DNA of 64,000 bases from Sulfuriferula plumbiphila (GTDB lineage: Bacteria; Pseudomonadota; Gammaproteobacteria; Burkholderiales; Sulfuriferulaceae): contig NZ_AP021884.1 in the NCBI RefSeq assembly GCF_009938015.1, forward strand, positions 3,102,585 through 3,166,584. Reading direction: 5' to 3'. Positions 7,665-14,917 of the stretch are shown here, piece by piece. The notes beneath the pieces are model-generated. The model had not been told where the DNA came from, ran no database searches, and was given only the letters and a program-made list of their open reading frames with translations. Every line of letters starts with the position of its first letter. The first letter of the stretch is position 1. The position numbers and the translations under genes are program-made.

Positions 7665-9019
7665 CTAACACTCACACTAACGTTGCTCATCGGCACCCCA
7701 ACCAATCCTGTGCTTACACTGCTGCTATGTGATTTCAGCGAGAGTGCATCATGCACCCAATGATGCTGAATATGATCTTGCTGGGTTCCTTCCGCTAACG
7801 CGACAGTGATCGAATAGTCACCCATTGGGAGGATGGGCATTCTAAATTCAAACTCAGCTTCAAACTTTTCACCTGAAGAAATAATAAGCGGTGATTGTTT
7901 AGAAAAGTTGAATGTATTGTCACCAAAAATTGGCTGCCCCAATCGATCATTGACAAGGAAACCTATAATCGGGCTAAACATGTTGGTATTTGCAAGGCAG
8001 GTAATTATAAGCCTCACCTTTTCACCACCCACTACCCATGCCAAAGGCTGGCCAGTTTCATCAAGCAATTGCACTAAAGTAATGTTACCGCCGCCTTTTC
8101 CAAAACTCGCTGCGTCGGGTACAAAGCTAAAAAGCTCTATATCATTCCTGTGGTTTGTTGTGTTTATGAAGTCCAAGCGCATGTCACGCAGTTGCCCAGT
8201 AGGTAAACTATTATCACTATGACTCACATTGGGTACCGCTACACTTTCACCTTGTTGAGACTCATACAATTCAGCAAGGTACTTTTGTGCCACATCTTTA
8301 GGCTCACCTTGGTATTTTGAAATGCCTTTATTTAACCAGATGGCTCGCTGACAAAAATTAATTACTGCACCTGTGTCATGGCTAACAAATAACACCGTCC
8401 CTTTTTCCATGAATTTTCGCAAAAAGCGCATGCACTTTTGGGTGAAAAAGGCATCGCCTACAGACAATGCCTCATCAATCACCAAGATATCCGCATCCAC
8501 ATGAGCGATGACGGCAAACGCCAAGCGTACCGTCATCCCGCTGGAATAGGTTTTAACCGGCTGCTCTATGAAATCCCCTATGTCTGCAAAAGCGGCAATG
8601 TCGTCAAAGCGTGCGTCGATTTCTTCCTTGCTCAAGCCGAGCACGGCGGCGTTCATGTAGACGTTTTCACGCCCGGTGAATTCGGGGTTGAAACCGGAGC
8701 CCAGCTCCAGCAGTGCGGCAATGCGGCCTCGGGTTTCCACGCTGCCACTGGTGGGCGTGAGCGTGCCACAGATGATTTGCAGCAGGGTAGACTTGCCAGA
8801 ACCATTTCGGCCAATGATGCCGACAGTCTCGCCTTTCTTGATCTCGAACGAAATGTCTTTGAGTGCCCAGAACTCGCGAAAGTATTGCTTGGACGTTTGC
8901 CCGACCAAGCTTTGCAGACGAGGGGCGAAAAACTGCTTGAGCCGGTCGCGCGGGGTGTCGTAGATCTGGTAGCACTTGCTAAGGTTCTGGACGCGGATGG
9001 CGATATCGTTAGAGGACAT
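7661..9019 (-). CDS. wzt: Polysaccharide ABC transporter ATPase Wzt with cargo-binding domain
   Basis: The 452-residue protein has an N-terminal ABC ATPase domain: Walker A GRNGSGKST (70-78), signature YSSGM (158-162) and Walker B ILVIDE (178-183). A C-terminal domain of about 180 residues (from about 270) resembles the Wzt carbohydrate-binding domain that recognises the modified glycan end. It energises export of a finished, lipid-linked polysaccharide across the inner membrane with Wzm. The start at ATG 9019 was chosen because the ABC homology begins there (MSSNDIAIRVQNLSK); it overlaps wzm by 11 bases and the methyltransferase gene by 4. Confidence 0.93.
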   Translation of the reverse strand: MSSNDIAIRVQNLSKCYQIYDTPRDRLKQFFAPRLQSLVGQTSKQYFREFWALKDISFEIKKGETVGIIGRNGSGKSTLLQIICGTLTPTSGSVETRGRIAALLELGSGFNPEFTGRENVYMNAAVLGLSKEEIDARFDDIAAFADIGDFIEQPVKTYSSGMTVRLAFAVIAHVDADILVIDEALSVGDAFFTQKCMRFLRKFMEKGTVLFVSHDTGAVINFCQRAIWLNKGISKYQGEPKDVAQKYLAELYESQQGESVAVPNVSHSDNSLPTGQLRDMRLDFINTTNHRNDIELFSFVPDAASFGKGGGNITLVQLLDETGQPLAWVVGGEKVRLIITCLANTNMFSPIIGFLVNDRLGQPIFGDNTFNFSKQSPLIISSGEKFEAEFEFRMPILPMGDYSITVALAEGTQQDHIQHHWVHDALSLKSHSSSVSTGLVGVPMSNVSVSVR

Positions 9020-9842
9020 CGGCAAACCCCTTCCTGGTTTTCTGGAACCAGGCGTAGCCGGCCCATGCAATGACGGTGGCAACAAGGGTGTAAATACCCA
9101 AACCCATCCAGTTGGGCAGATGACCCCAGATCAGCACTTCACGCGCTTGCTCGATGATGAAGGTAAGCGGGTTGGCCATGATGAACGGGCGGAATCTTTC
9201 CGGCACTGCAGTGATCGGATAAAAGATAGGGGTGAGAAACATCAGCACAGTGGTAATGATGGCGATGGTTTGCCCCACGTCGCGCAGGAATACGCCCAGG
9301 GAGGCCAGCATCCAGCCAAAGCCGAGGGTGAGGATGACCAGCGGTAGCACCACCAGCGGGGCAAAAATCACCGTCCAGTGCAGGTAGCCATTGAATAGCG
9401 CAAAGGCGGCCAGCAGCACGCCAAGGCTGATGAGGCTATGGAACAATGCCGCGCCCATGGCAATGACTGGCAGTATCTCAATCGGGAACACGACCTTCTT
9501 GACATAATTGACGTTGGAAATAATCAGGCCGGGGGCGCGGTTGAGCACCTCGGTAAACAGGCTCATCACGATCATGCCAACGAACAGTATTACAGCGAAC
9601 TGGGTTTTGCTTTCATCGCCGCCGACCCCTCCCCAGCGCGACTTGAAGATTTCGGAGAAGACAAAGGTGTACACCACCAGCATGAACACCGGGTTGAAGA
9701 ACGACCAGGCCAGACCCAGGACAGAGCCTTTGTAGCGGCCGGCGACTTCGCGACGCGTCATCTGGACAATGAGCTGCCGGTTGCGCCACAGGCTGCGCGC
9801 CAATGCCATGAGCGAGGTCGGTTGGGATGCGTGTGGATTCAT
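9009..9842 (-). CDS. wzm: Polysaccharide ABC transporter permease Wzm
   Basis: This 277-residue ABC-2 type permease has about six hydrophobic segments. The N-terminal amphipathic stretch TRREVAGRYKGSVLGLAWSF and the late motif FLTPIFYPITAVPE are characteristic of O-antigen and capsule exporters. It forms the membrane channel for the Wzt ATPase and is the first gene of the minus-strand cluster, so the promoter should lie within 9843-9950, though no clear one was seen. Confidence 0.93.
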   Translation of the reverse strand: MNPHASQPTSLMALARSLWRNRQLIVQMTRREVAGRYKGSVLGLAWSFFNPVFMLVVYTFVFSEIFKSRWGGVGGDESKTQFAVILFVGMIVMSLFTEVLNRAPGLIISNVNYVKKVVFPIEILPVIAMGAALFHSLISLGVLLAAFALFNGYLHWTVIFAPLVVLPLVILTLGFGWMLASLGVFLRDVGQTIAIITTVLMFLTPIFYPITAVPERFRPFIMANPLTFIIEQAREVLIWGHLPNWMGLGIYTLVATVIAWAGYAWFQKTRKGFADVL

Positions 9843-10169
9843 GCAGATACCTCGGCGTTGGCCCGATTCGTTCCCTGAGTAGCTTTGGCTGAACCGATGG
9901 GGATGCTTCGATCAGCCAGAGAATGACGACCCGGGGTCATGCCAGCGTATGCAGCGCGCAAACCCGGATGTCCAGTAACTGGTGATTTTGCTGATAAATT
10001 CGGCGGAATCGGCAAGGAAAACAAGGCCATGGACAGTAAAAAATCGCGATCGAGCCCGGATTGTAACCGATTCGACGGAAGGGAAATTGTTCGCTGAGCC
10101 GGTTTATGAAAAAACATGTGCTTGCAATGGTATATGGGTAAGTTTGGCGGCGGGTATGCCGGGCTGCTT
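9843..10169. other. Intergenic region upstream of wzm
   Basis: No gene is supported. The plus strand carries ATGCCAGCGTATGCAGC followed by CCCGGATGTCCAG, which looks like a degraded dispersed repeat. The rest has no clear motif. The promoter of the wzm cluster is expected here. Confidence 0.4.
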
Positions 10170-10260
10170 TCAGCAAAATCGCGGCAGCGTCAGCGCCTCA
10201 GGCAAGCTGTCCGCATCCAGTCCCATGCGTTCAATCACATCCCGGCGCAAGCCAAGCAAG
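10170..10260 (-). pseudogene. HEPN-gene 3' remnant (copy 3)
   Basis: The minus strand reads RRDVIERMGLDADSLPEALTLPRF to a stop at 10170-10172. This matches the last 25 or so residues of the intact HEPN gene at 14390-14917 (RQDAIERMGQEAESLPEALTLPRPG). Nothing of the catalytic part remains. It is followed, after a 55-base spacer, by a MazF tail in the same order as at 12524-12775. Confidence 0.75.
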
Positions 10261-10315
10261 CTGAATCTGTTTGCGCTCTGCCCATGCCCGCGGCAATACT
10301 TCATCGAAACTCCCG

Positions 10316-10440
10316 CTAACCTACACGAATGATCTGATTCAGGCATTCACACACTTGTGCAAACAGGCCATCGGACAATGATCCGATCGGGTGTGGTTTG
10401 GCCCCGCGTAACCGCCAATCAGAGGACTTGGGTTGGACGA
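10316..10440 (-). pseudogene. MazF C-terminal remnant (copy 2)
   Basis: The frame SDWRLRGAKPHPIGSLSDGL then FAQVCECLNQIIRVG, up to a stop at 10316, is almost identical to the last 39 residues of the intact MazF at 12651. Upstream the similarity stops abruptly. With the adjoining HEPN tail it forms a duplicated block (10170-10440 against 12524-12775). Confidence 0.8.
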
Positions 10441-10701
10441 GAATGAGCGCAAACAGTGCGCAGACCGCGACCCCTTCGAGGGCTGGAGCGAATGAAGCGG
10501 CACATGCTCGACACTCGACACCAATACGGCGCGCCGCCTGATCAAGGAGCATCCGGCTGTCACCAAGCGCTGGTAGCCATGCCAATGGCTACCCTGGGTG
10601 TCCCTGTCATTACGGAAGGCGAGCTCGTTTACAGTTTAGCGCGGCGTACAATCCTTGCCCGCCTGATAAGTGCAGACCACGCGCTTGACTCTCCCCATTG
10701 A

Positions 10702-11115
10702 TCAGGCTTTTTCCACCTTGAGTCCGGCGCATGCCGCAGCTTCGCATTGGCGCTTATCTGCCGATACAAATATCTCGGCTTGGAATGCCACGGCGCAACC
10801 AATATGGATCGCGCCCATCCCGCGAAGCGCATTGGATTCCAGGCTCAAAATTGATTGATGAATAACTTCGGTGGTCAAATCGCAAATCGCCAAGTCTTCA
10901 ACGTCTGATAGTAGTGATTGCTTTAACTGTTGGTATTGGATCTGCGTAATTTTCCCTTCGCGTTGCAGGCGACAGAAAGCCGAAATAATCTCAGGTAGGG
11001 CGATGACAGCCAGCCCAATTTCTGTAGCGCGGTCACACCGCAACAACACTATTTCTGTACCGGCCTCCTGTATGTAGCGCTTGGCGAATGCGGACGAATC
11101 AAAGAAAACCCGCAT
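10702..11115 (-). CDS. vapC: VapC-like PIN protein with altered active site (pair 2)
   Basis: The 137-residue PIN protein aligns along its length with the VapC at 1549-1971. D6, E42 and D120 are present, but the third acidic residue is replaced: the family pattern LRxxD reads LRGMG, giving G101 where pair 1 has D101. The codon is GGC, one base from GAC. Loss of this metal ligand usually weakens or abolishes RNase activity, so this toxin may be inactive. Its start lies just after the stop of a Phd-type antitoxin gene, with four bases between them. A sequencing error at one base cannot be excluded. Confidence 0.85.
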   Translation of the reverse strand: MRVFFDSSAFAKRYIQEAGTEIVLLRCDRATEIGLAVIALPEIISAFCRLQREGKITQIQYQQLKQSLLSDVEDLAICDLTTEVIHQSILSLESNALRGMGAIHIGCAVAFQAEIFVSADKRQCEAAACAGLKVEKA

Positions 11116-11119
11116 CTAT

Positions 11120-11341
11120 TCAATCTTCCCTATCTTCGAGAATCAGCTTGCTGATTGAAACGCCGTCCAGCACCAACGGTTGTACGGTTCTGCGCTTCCA
11201 TGAAGGTAGGTCAGGTACGATGGGCACGATGTCTGCGATAGGTTTCCCATTACGTAAGACCCGAATGGGTTGGCCTGTTTCCACCAAATCGAAAAACTCT
11301 TTGGCGTGATTACGCAGTTCAGTAAAAGCAACTTGTCTCAT
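11120..11341 (-). CDS. Phd/YefM-type antitoxin (pair 2)
   Basis: The 73-residue product reads MRQVAFTELRNHAKEFFDLV then GQPIRVLRNGKPIADIVP, a classic Phd/YefM antitoxin. The start at 11341 was chosen because CAGAGG lies five to six bases upstream; an in-frame ATG at 11365 lies inside the operator region. It precedes the PIN gene by four bases. The intact antitoxin may now be kept for autoregulation or to counter other toxins, since its partner has lost an active-site residue. Confidence 0.87.
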   Translation of the reverse strand: MRQVAFTELRNHAKEFFDLVETGQPIRVLRNGKPIADIVPIVPDLPSWKRRTVQPLVLDGVSISKLILEDRED

Positions 11342-11350
11342 AACAGCCTC

Positions 11351-11380
11351 TGTACATTCGAACATACATTTAAATGTACA
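11351..11380. promoter_or_regulatory. Operator region of TA pair 2
   Basis: A perfect 14-base palindrome TACATTTAAATGTA (11365-11378) lies within a longer inverted repeat, TGTACAT at 11351 against ATGTACA at 11374. It sits 10-40 bases upstream of the antitoxin start, where antitoxin autoregulation is expected. Confidence 0.6.
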
Positions 11381-11424
11381 TTAAATTCAGGTTCTCGTCC
11401 AACTTTTACCCCTTCTGGCGTATA

Positions 11425-11471
11425 CGCCACTTAAAGGACTTGAGTTGGCGACAAAGCATATAACTGCTTGG
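11425..11471 (-). pseudogene. MazF internal remnant (copy 3)
   Basis: The minus strand reads SYMLCRQLKSFKWR, matching SYVLCHQPKSFDWR of the intact MazF near residue 90. Similarity covers only about 47 bases. It is a third partial copy of the same gene region in the island. Confidence 0.6.
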
Positions 11472-11532
11472 TTCGCATGAGGTTCACCTGCGCGTTCCAT
11501 GAACCGGATAGTCGGCGTCTGGTACAGGAACA

Positions 11533-11657
11533 CCTAAATTGGGTAACGTAATGCCGGGCAATGGCAGGTCGGCCTTCAACTCCCCTATTTTTCCCGCCTT
11601 ACTCACCAATCCATGCCACCCACCCAACGCCATCATGCGTCAGTAAGGCCGTGGCCT
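11533..11657. repeat. Direct repeat A, right copy (glycosyltransferase tail)
   Basis: This is the second copy of the stretch at 3073-3195. It contains a degraded version of the last codons of the rhamnosyltransferase gene (GGTGGCATGGATTGG then GGGGAGTTGAAGG with the TGA stop) plus its downstream flank. The body of the gene is absent. Confidence 0.8.
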
Positions 11658-11660
11658 TTG

Positions 11661-12000
11661 TCATTGATTCCAGGGGTTGAGAAGCGGAACGCCAGTCAGC
11701 TCAAAGCCGGCCACGTTCTGCGTTACCACCGTCATGCCATGTACCAGGCCCGTTGCGGCGATGAGGGCGTCACGATCAGCGCGGGGATCGGGCACATGCA
11801 GCCTCACACAACGCTGCGCGATAGCGGTATCGACAGCCAGCACGCGTCCGGCAAACGCCGGCAGGATGTGACCGCCCAACCAGGTCCGGAGAATGGCACC
11901 TTGCGCCGGGTCGCGGCGCTCGACCAGGAGCGCGCCGGTTTACAGTTCCAGGATGGTGATGGTCGACAGGAACAGGCTACCCGCTGGGTAGCCTTTTGGA
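11661..12000 (-). pseudogene. FitB-like PIN toxin pseudogene
   Basis: The minus strand reads LFLSTITILEL, an in-frame TAA (11942-11940), TGALLVERRDPAQGAILRTW, then HVPDPRADRDALIAATGLVH and TVVTQNVAGF, the C-terminal two thirds of a FitB/VapC-type PIN toxin. The N-terminal quarter with the first Asp is missing and the internal stop breaks the rest. Upstream it joins directly to a broken hepT, so two decayed toxins are fused end to end. A 72-codon frame from TTG 11879 remains open but has no ribosome site and only half the fold. Confidence 0.75.
11974..11997 (+). terminator. Terminator-like hairpin
   Basis: AGGCTACCC-GCT-GGGTAGCCT is a perfect 9-base stem with a 3-base loop, and four T residues close it, which fits a short intrinsic terminator read on the plus strand. 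No plus-strand gene precedes it, so it is probably a relic brought in with inserted DNA at the PIN/HepT junction. Confidence 0.4.
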
Positions 12001-12006
12001 TTTATT

Positions 12007-12154
12007 CCAAATGACGATATTCAGGATCACGGCTTGCTGAGTACGCTTGTCGGCAAGAAAGTCTTCCTTGACCATGCCTTCGACGTAGCTGCATGTTTGC
12101 CGGGGCGGCTTCAAGCATGTGATCGAGGTAATCAACAAGGCGCCTCTCACTCAT
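12007..12154 (-). pseudogene. HepT (DUF86) toxin pseudogene
   Basis: The frame starts MSERRLVDYLDHMLEAA at ATG 12154 and continues, after a one-base frameshift near 12105, as RQTCSYVEGMVKEDFLADKR then QQAVILNIVI. This is the N-terminal half of a HepT/DUF86 HEPN ribonuclease. The catalytic RX4-6H motif is lost because the gene is cut and joined to a PIN pseudogene near 12007. Its start overlaps the stop of the MntA-like gene by four bases (ATGA), the normal MntA-HepT arrangement. The toxin is dead while its antitoxin gene is intact. Confidence 0.75.
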
Positions 12155-12441
12155 ACCGGAGTGGCCTCCGCAAGCACTTGATCGCGGAACCTCGATGGCA
12201 AGTCGCCGGGGGTACGCAGATCGACAGGGACGCCGAGCAGTTCTTCCAATTCGACTTGCAAGCCGCCAAGGTCGAACAGGGTAGCGCCGGGCAATGCGTC
12301 TACTAGCAAATCCAGGTCACTGCCGTCGTGGTCGCTGCCGTGCAGCACGGAACCGAACACACGCGGGTTGGCGACGCGAAAGTGGCTTGCCAAAGCGCGC
12401 ACAGCATTGCGTTTCTGGTCAAGTGCAACAGAAGGTTTCAT
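12151..12441 (-). CDS. MntA-like nucleotidyltransferase antitoxin (copy 1)
   Basis: The 96-residue protein holds the minimal nucleotidyltransferase signature GSVLHGSDHDGSDLDLLV (GS at 30-31, D42 and D44), as in MntA antitoxins that adenylylate the HepT toxin to silence it. The start at ATG 12441 (MKPSVALDQKR) was chosen because the same start is conserved in the remnant at 2937. Its cognate hepT immediately downstream is a pseudogene, so the enzyme has no partner in place. It could act on another HEPN protein, for example the one at 14390. Confidence 0.85.
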   Translation of the reverse strand: MKPSVALDQKRNAVRALASHFRVANPRVFGSVLHGSDHDGSDLDLLVDALPGATLFDLGGLQVELEELLGVPVDLRTPGDLPSRFRDQVLAEATPV

Positions 12442-12600
12442 GATAAACGAACATCGACCTGCGTCAGTATTTTCTCTGCTCGGCAAGTACATCCCACGAA
12501 GCGGTTTCCCATCCAGCCTGTCATCACCCCGGTCGTGGCAAAATCAACGCTTCAGGCAGGCTTTCCGCTTTATTCCCCATGCGCGCGCGGTAATGCCGGA
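12437..12600. repeat. Repeat B, copy 1, with HEPN-gene tail remnant
   Basis: This stretch matches 14302-14465 closely (CGACCTGCGTCAGTATTTTC, then CTTCAGGCAGGCTTTCCGC). In the minus frame it ends in AESLPEALILPRPG and a stop at 12524-12526, the C-terminus of the HEPN protein encoded at 14390-14917. The rest of that gene is absent here. Confidence 0.75.
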
Positions 12601-12650
12601 CACCGTAAATCATCTGGCAAGAGCCATAAAACATTTCATTGAAACCCACG

Positions 12651-13049
12651 CTAACCCACACGGATGATCTGATTCAGGCGCTCACATACCTGTGCAAACA
12701 GGCCGTCGGCCAATGACCCGATCGGATGTGGCTTGGCTCCGCGTAAACGCCAATCAAAGGACTTGGGCTGGTGGCAGAGCACATAACTGGTCTGCCCTGC
12801 CTTGCGTCCCCTGGCTTGTCCGGCCGCCACGGCAAAAGGATTATCGGCATTGTATGTTGCCGTGGTCAGGGGCAGGCCGAGGACCAGCGAAGTTTTCTCG
12901 TTAAAAATGCGTGGCGAGAGTACCAGAAATGGATGAATATCCCGCATTTCCTGGCCAACTTGCGGGTTGCAGTCAATCCAGATGACCGCTTGGCGATCAG
13001 GCACCCAGGCGCCGCGCCTGCCGGGTGCAGATCGCTTTGCGACTACCAA
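12651..13049 (-). CDS. mazF: MazF/PemK-type endoribonuclease toxin
   Basis: The product (132 codons from the first start) contains RQAVIWIDCNPQVGQEMRD, HPFLVLSPRIFNEKTSLV and GLPLTTATYNADNPFAV, the MazF/PemK core; MazF enzymes cut mRNA at short motifs. The C-terminus (SFDWRLRGAKPHPIGSL) is recalled in two remnants at 10316 and 11425. The gene overlaps the upstream mazE by seven bases. The true start may be further in, near VPDRQAVIWID, as the first residues do not resemble the family. Confidence 0.88.
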   Translation of the reverse strand: MVVAKRSAPGRRGAWVPDRQAVIWIDCNPQVGQEMRDIHPFLVLSPRIFNEKTSLVLGLPLTTATYNADNPFAVAAGQARGRKAGQTSYVLCHQPKSFDWRLRGAKPHPIGSLADGLFAQVCERLNQIIRVG

Positions 13050-13294
13050 CGCTCTGCCCCGACAGCTTGACTTGCCATCACTTCACCACCGTGCCGCGCC
13101 GGGTCAAAGCGTGCCAGCCGTTGCTCAAGGGTAAGCGGAGCATCCGGGACTGGCGTAATGACCACCTGCCCGCCTTCCACCGAAATACGCACCCGCTGGT
13201 CAACGCGCAGATGCGCTTCACGGGCGACCGACGCAGGCAGCCGGACACCCAGACTATTACCCCACTGCTTAATATCAAGAACGGCTTCGGCCAT
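13043..13294 (-). CDS. mazE: MazE/AbrB-type antitoxin
   Basis: The 83-residue product begins MAEAVLDIKQWGNSLGVRLP, the swapped-hairpin AbrB fold that binds DNA, followed by VRISVEGGQVVITPVP. The acidic-aromatic tail (LEQRLARFDPARHGGE) is the toxin-binding part. AGGAG lies seven bases upstream of ATG 13294. An inverted repeat upstream suits autorepression. The pair with mazF looks fully intact. Confidence 0.9.
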   Translation of the reverse strand: MAEAVLDIKQWGNSLGVRLPASVAREAHLRVDQRVRISVEGGQVVITPVPDAPLTLEQRLARFDPARHGGEVMASQAVGAERW

Positions 13295-13315
13295 GATTCA
13301 CTCCTGAAACTGACA

Positions 13316-13337
13316 TGTATAAACGCAAGTCTATACA
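13316..13337. promoter_or_regulatory. mazE promoter/operator inverted repeat
   Basis: TGTATA at 13316-13321 and TATACA at 13332-13337 form a perfect inverted repeat with a 10-base spacer, 22 bases upstream of the mazE start. The -10-like TATAGA lies inside it and TTGACG lies 15 bases further upstream, so binding would block the promoter. Confidence 0.5.
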
Positions 13338-13528
13338 ATGCGGAATGCTCCGTCAAATTGGTTCGCATGATATTCAGCTGCGTATTCATGTGACTGGAAA
13401 TGTAATCGAGTCGGGATCATCAGGTGATCCTTGCTATCGCTCTGTCTCTACCGTCATATGGGCCGTTTCGCGGATAAGTTTCTCATCCAGATTGTCGTGA
13501 GCGATACTCCCGCGGTTTAAGCCCTTTG

Positions 13529-13879
13529 CTATGCCGCAAGAATCTGGAATTCCGTGGCCTTGACGATGGGCCGCACATGGCGATTCTCCCGGCGCATTTC
13601 CACAATCCCGTAATTGGACATGGTTTTCAGTGTACGCGAAAGATTACCGGGTTTGCGCCCGGTAATGACAGCCAGGCCGCTGATGGATTGCGGCTGTGCG
13701 TCACGAATGGTGTTGAGCAGGGCGCGGTTTTCGTCGCTCAGAACTTCGGCCAGGGACTTCATCGAGGTGAACCAGATTTTGGGTTCGCCGGGTTTGGGTT
13801 TGTATTCGCCCTTGGCGATTGCCAACATGCGCTCGCGGATTTTCTCTTGGGACATGATCCCGATTGCGATCTTTTTCAT
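13529..13879 (-). CDS. TumA-like helix-turn-helix antitoxin/regulator
   Basis: The 116-residue protein has a winged helix-turn-helix of MarR type in its second half (LLNTIRDAQPQSISGLAVIT then KPGNLSRTLKTMSNYGIVEM). Its start overlaps the stop of the DUF6516/TumE-like gene by four bases. Genes of this kind are annotated as antitoxins of TumE-type toxins, with the toxin gene first, and probably repress the shared promoter. The partner and pairing are inferred from gene order and family memory. Confidence 0.7.
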   Translation of the reverse strand: MKKIAIGIMSQEKIRERMLAIAKGEYKPKPGEPKIWFTSMKSLAEVLSDENRALLNTIRDAQPQSISGLAVITGRKPGNLSRTLKTMSNYGIVEMRRENRHVRPIVKATEFQILAA

Positions 13880-14238
13880 TTCCTTGCTTCCTCTAATACG
13901 CGGTCCACTTCGGTGAAAAAGTCGGCCAGTAACTGGTAGGCATTCTTGAATTCATAAGGGACGCCCTTGTCCGCCGCGTGGTGGTGCTTGTGATCATACG
14001 GCAGACGCTGACCCACAAACTTGAATTTCCTGGGCGGCTTTATGGCGTGGCTGTTGTCGTAGCCCAAAATCCGCTTTCCGTACGGCTCGTGCAGCGTGAG
14101 CGAATAGCGGATGCCGTGCGGAATATCAGCTGTTACCGGGACTCGCCAGGCTTCGACTTTGACCCAGTAGCCGCCCTCCTGGTCCATGGTATAGCCGTTG
14201 AGATCCCGGAGTGTTTCAAGTCCGGTATCGGCCTGCAT
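13876..14238 (-). CDS. TumE-like (DUF6516) toxin
   Basis: The 120-residue product reads MQADTGLETLRDLNGYTMDQ, GYWVKVEAWRVPVT, IPHGIRYSLTLHEPYGKRIL and YEFKNAYQLLADFFTEVDRV, matching the TumE/DUF6516 family. Its biochemical activity is not established to my knowledge; the conserved H, R and D residues suggest an enzyme. It is the first gene of a two-gene operon with the helix-turn-helix partner. A 7-5-7 palindrome lies eight bases upstream of the start. Confidence 0.75.
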   Translation of the reverse strand: MQADTGLETLRDLNGYTMDQEGGYWVKVEAWRVPVTADIPHGIRYSLTLHEPYGKRILGYDNSHAIKPPRKFKFVGQRLPYDHKHHHAADKGVPYEFKNAYQLLADFFTEVDRVLEEARK

Positions 14239-14245
14239 GGATTAC

Positions 14246-14264
14246 TTTATCATCAGTTGATAAA
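14246..14264. promoter_or_regulatory. Operator palindrome of TumE/TumA-like pair
   Basis: TTTATCA-TCAGT-TGATAAA is a perfect 7-5-7 inverted repeat directly upstream of the tumE-like start, well placed for autoregulation by the helix-turn-helix partner. Confidence 0.6.
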
Positions 14265-14301
14265 CATCGTAGGCGGTTTTAAAAAGAACTCAAGAGAAGA
14301 T

Positions 14302-14465
14302 TTCATGATAAACAAACTTCGACCTACGTCAGTATTTTCTCAGCAGGGCAAGATACATCTCTCGAAACGGTTTCTCGTCTAGCGTGTTCTCACCCCGGTC
14401 GCGGCAAAGTCAACGCTTCAGGCAAGCTTTCCGCTTCCTGCCCCATGCGCTCGATTGCGTCCTGG
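14302..14465. repeat. Repeat B, copy 2
   Basis: This is the second copy of the stretch at 12437-12600. It includes the last 25 or so codons of the intact HEPN gene and its downstream flank as far as the tumE promoter side. Confidence 0.75.
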
Positions 14466-14917
14466 CGCAAACGGTTGTAGGTATCCAGCAGCAGCAAGCT
14501 GTATTCTTTGGCCAGCGCCAGGTCTTCGGCAAATTTTTCAGGCTCGGTAATGTATTCATGAACCAGACGATTACTCAGATTGCGCGCTTCCAGCCATTGT
14601 TCCGTGCTGCTTAATACGCCCAGCCGCTCGGCGCGATTGAGTGTCTCGATTTGGCTGCCCGGCGTCTCGGCGAGCGCAAGCAGCCAGCGCGGGAATAATT
14701 TATCCGCCATCGTATCCTGCATTCTGCCAAAACGGGACACGAAGGCTTCGAGTCGCTCGGCACAACCGGGATCTTGTTCCAAGTTGCGCACCCACGCCGC
14801 ATCGATAGGCTGACTGAACAGGCTGTTCCAGCTATAGGACAGATGCTTTCCTGTGCGCGCGACTATTTCCAGGGTTTGCAGAAATCGTGCTATTGGCAAG
14901 CCTGCGGTGGGTTTCAT
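14390..14917 (-). CDS. HEPN-domain protein, HepT/HI0074-like
   Basis: The 175-residue helical protein carries ARNLSNRLVHEYI near residue 125, the R...H..Y motif of HEPN-fold proteins that pair with minimal nucleotidyltransferases. HepT-type members are RNases silenced by AMP addition to the tyrosine; HI0074-type relatives are substrate-binding partners. The start MKPTAGLPIAR overlaps the stop of the upstream MntA-like gene (ATGA). The gene looks intact, but its nucleotidyltransferase is frameshifted. Whether it is toxic cannot be told from sequence. Confidence 0.75.
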   Translation of the reverse strand: MKPTAGLPIARFLQTLEIVARTGKHLSYSWNSLFSQPIDAAWVRNLEQDPGCAERLEAFVSRFGRMQDTMADKLFPRWLLALAETPGSQIETLNRAERLGVLSSTEQWLEARNLSNRLVHEYITEPEKFAEDLALAKEYSLLLLDTYNRLRQDAIERMGQEAESLPEALTLPRPG

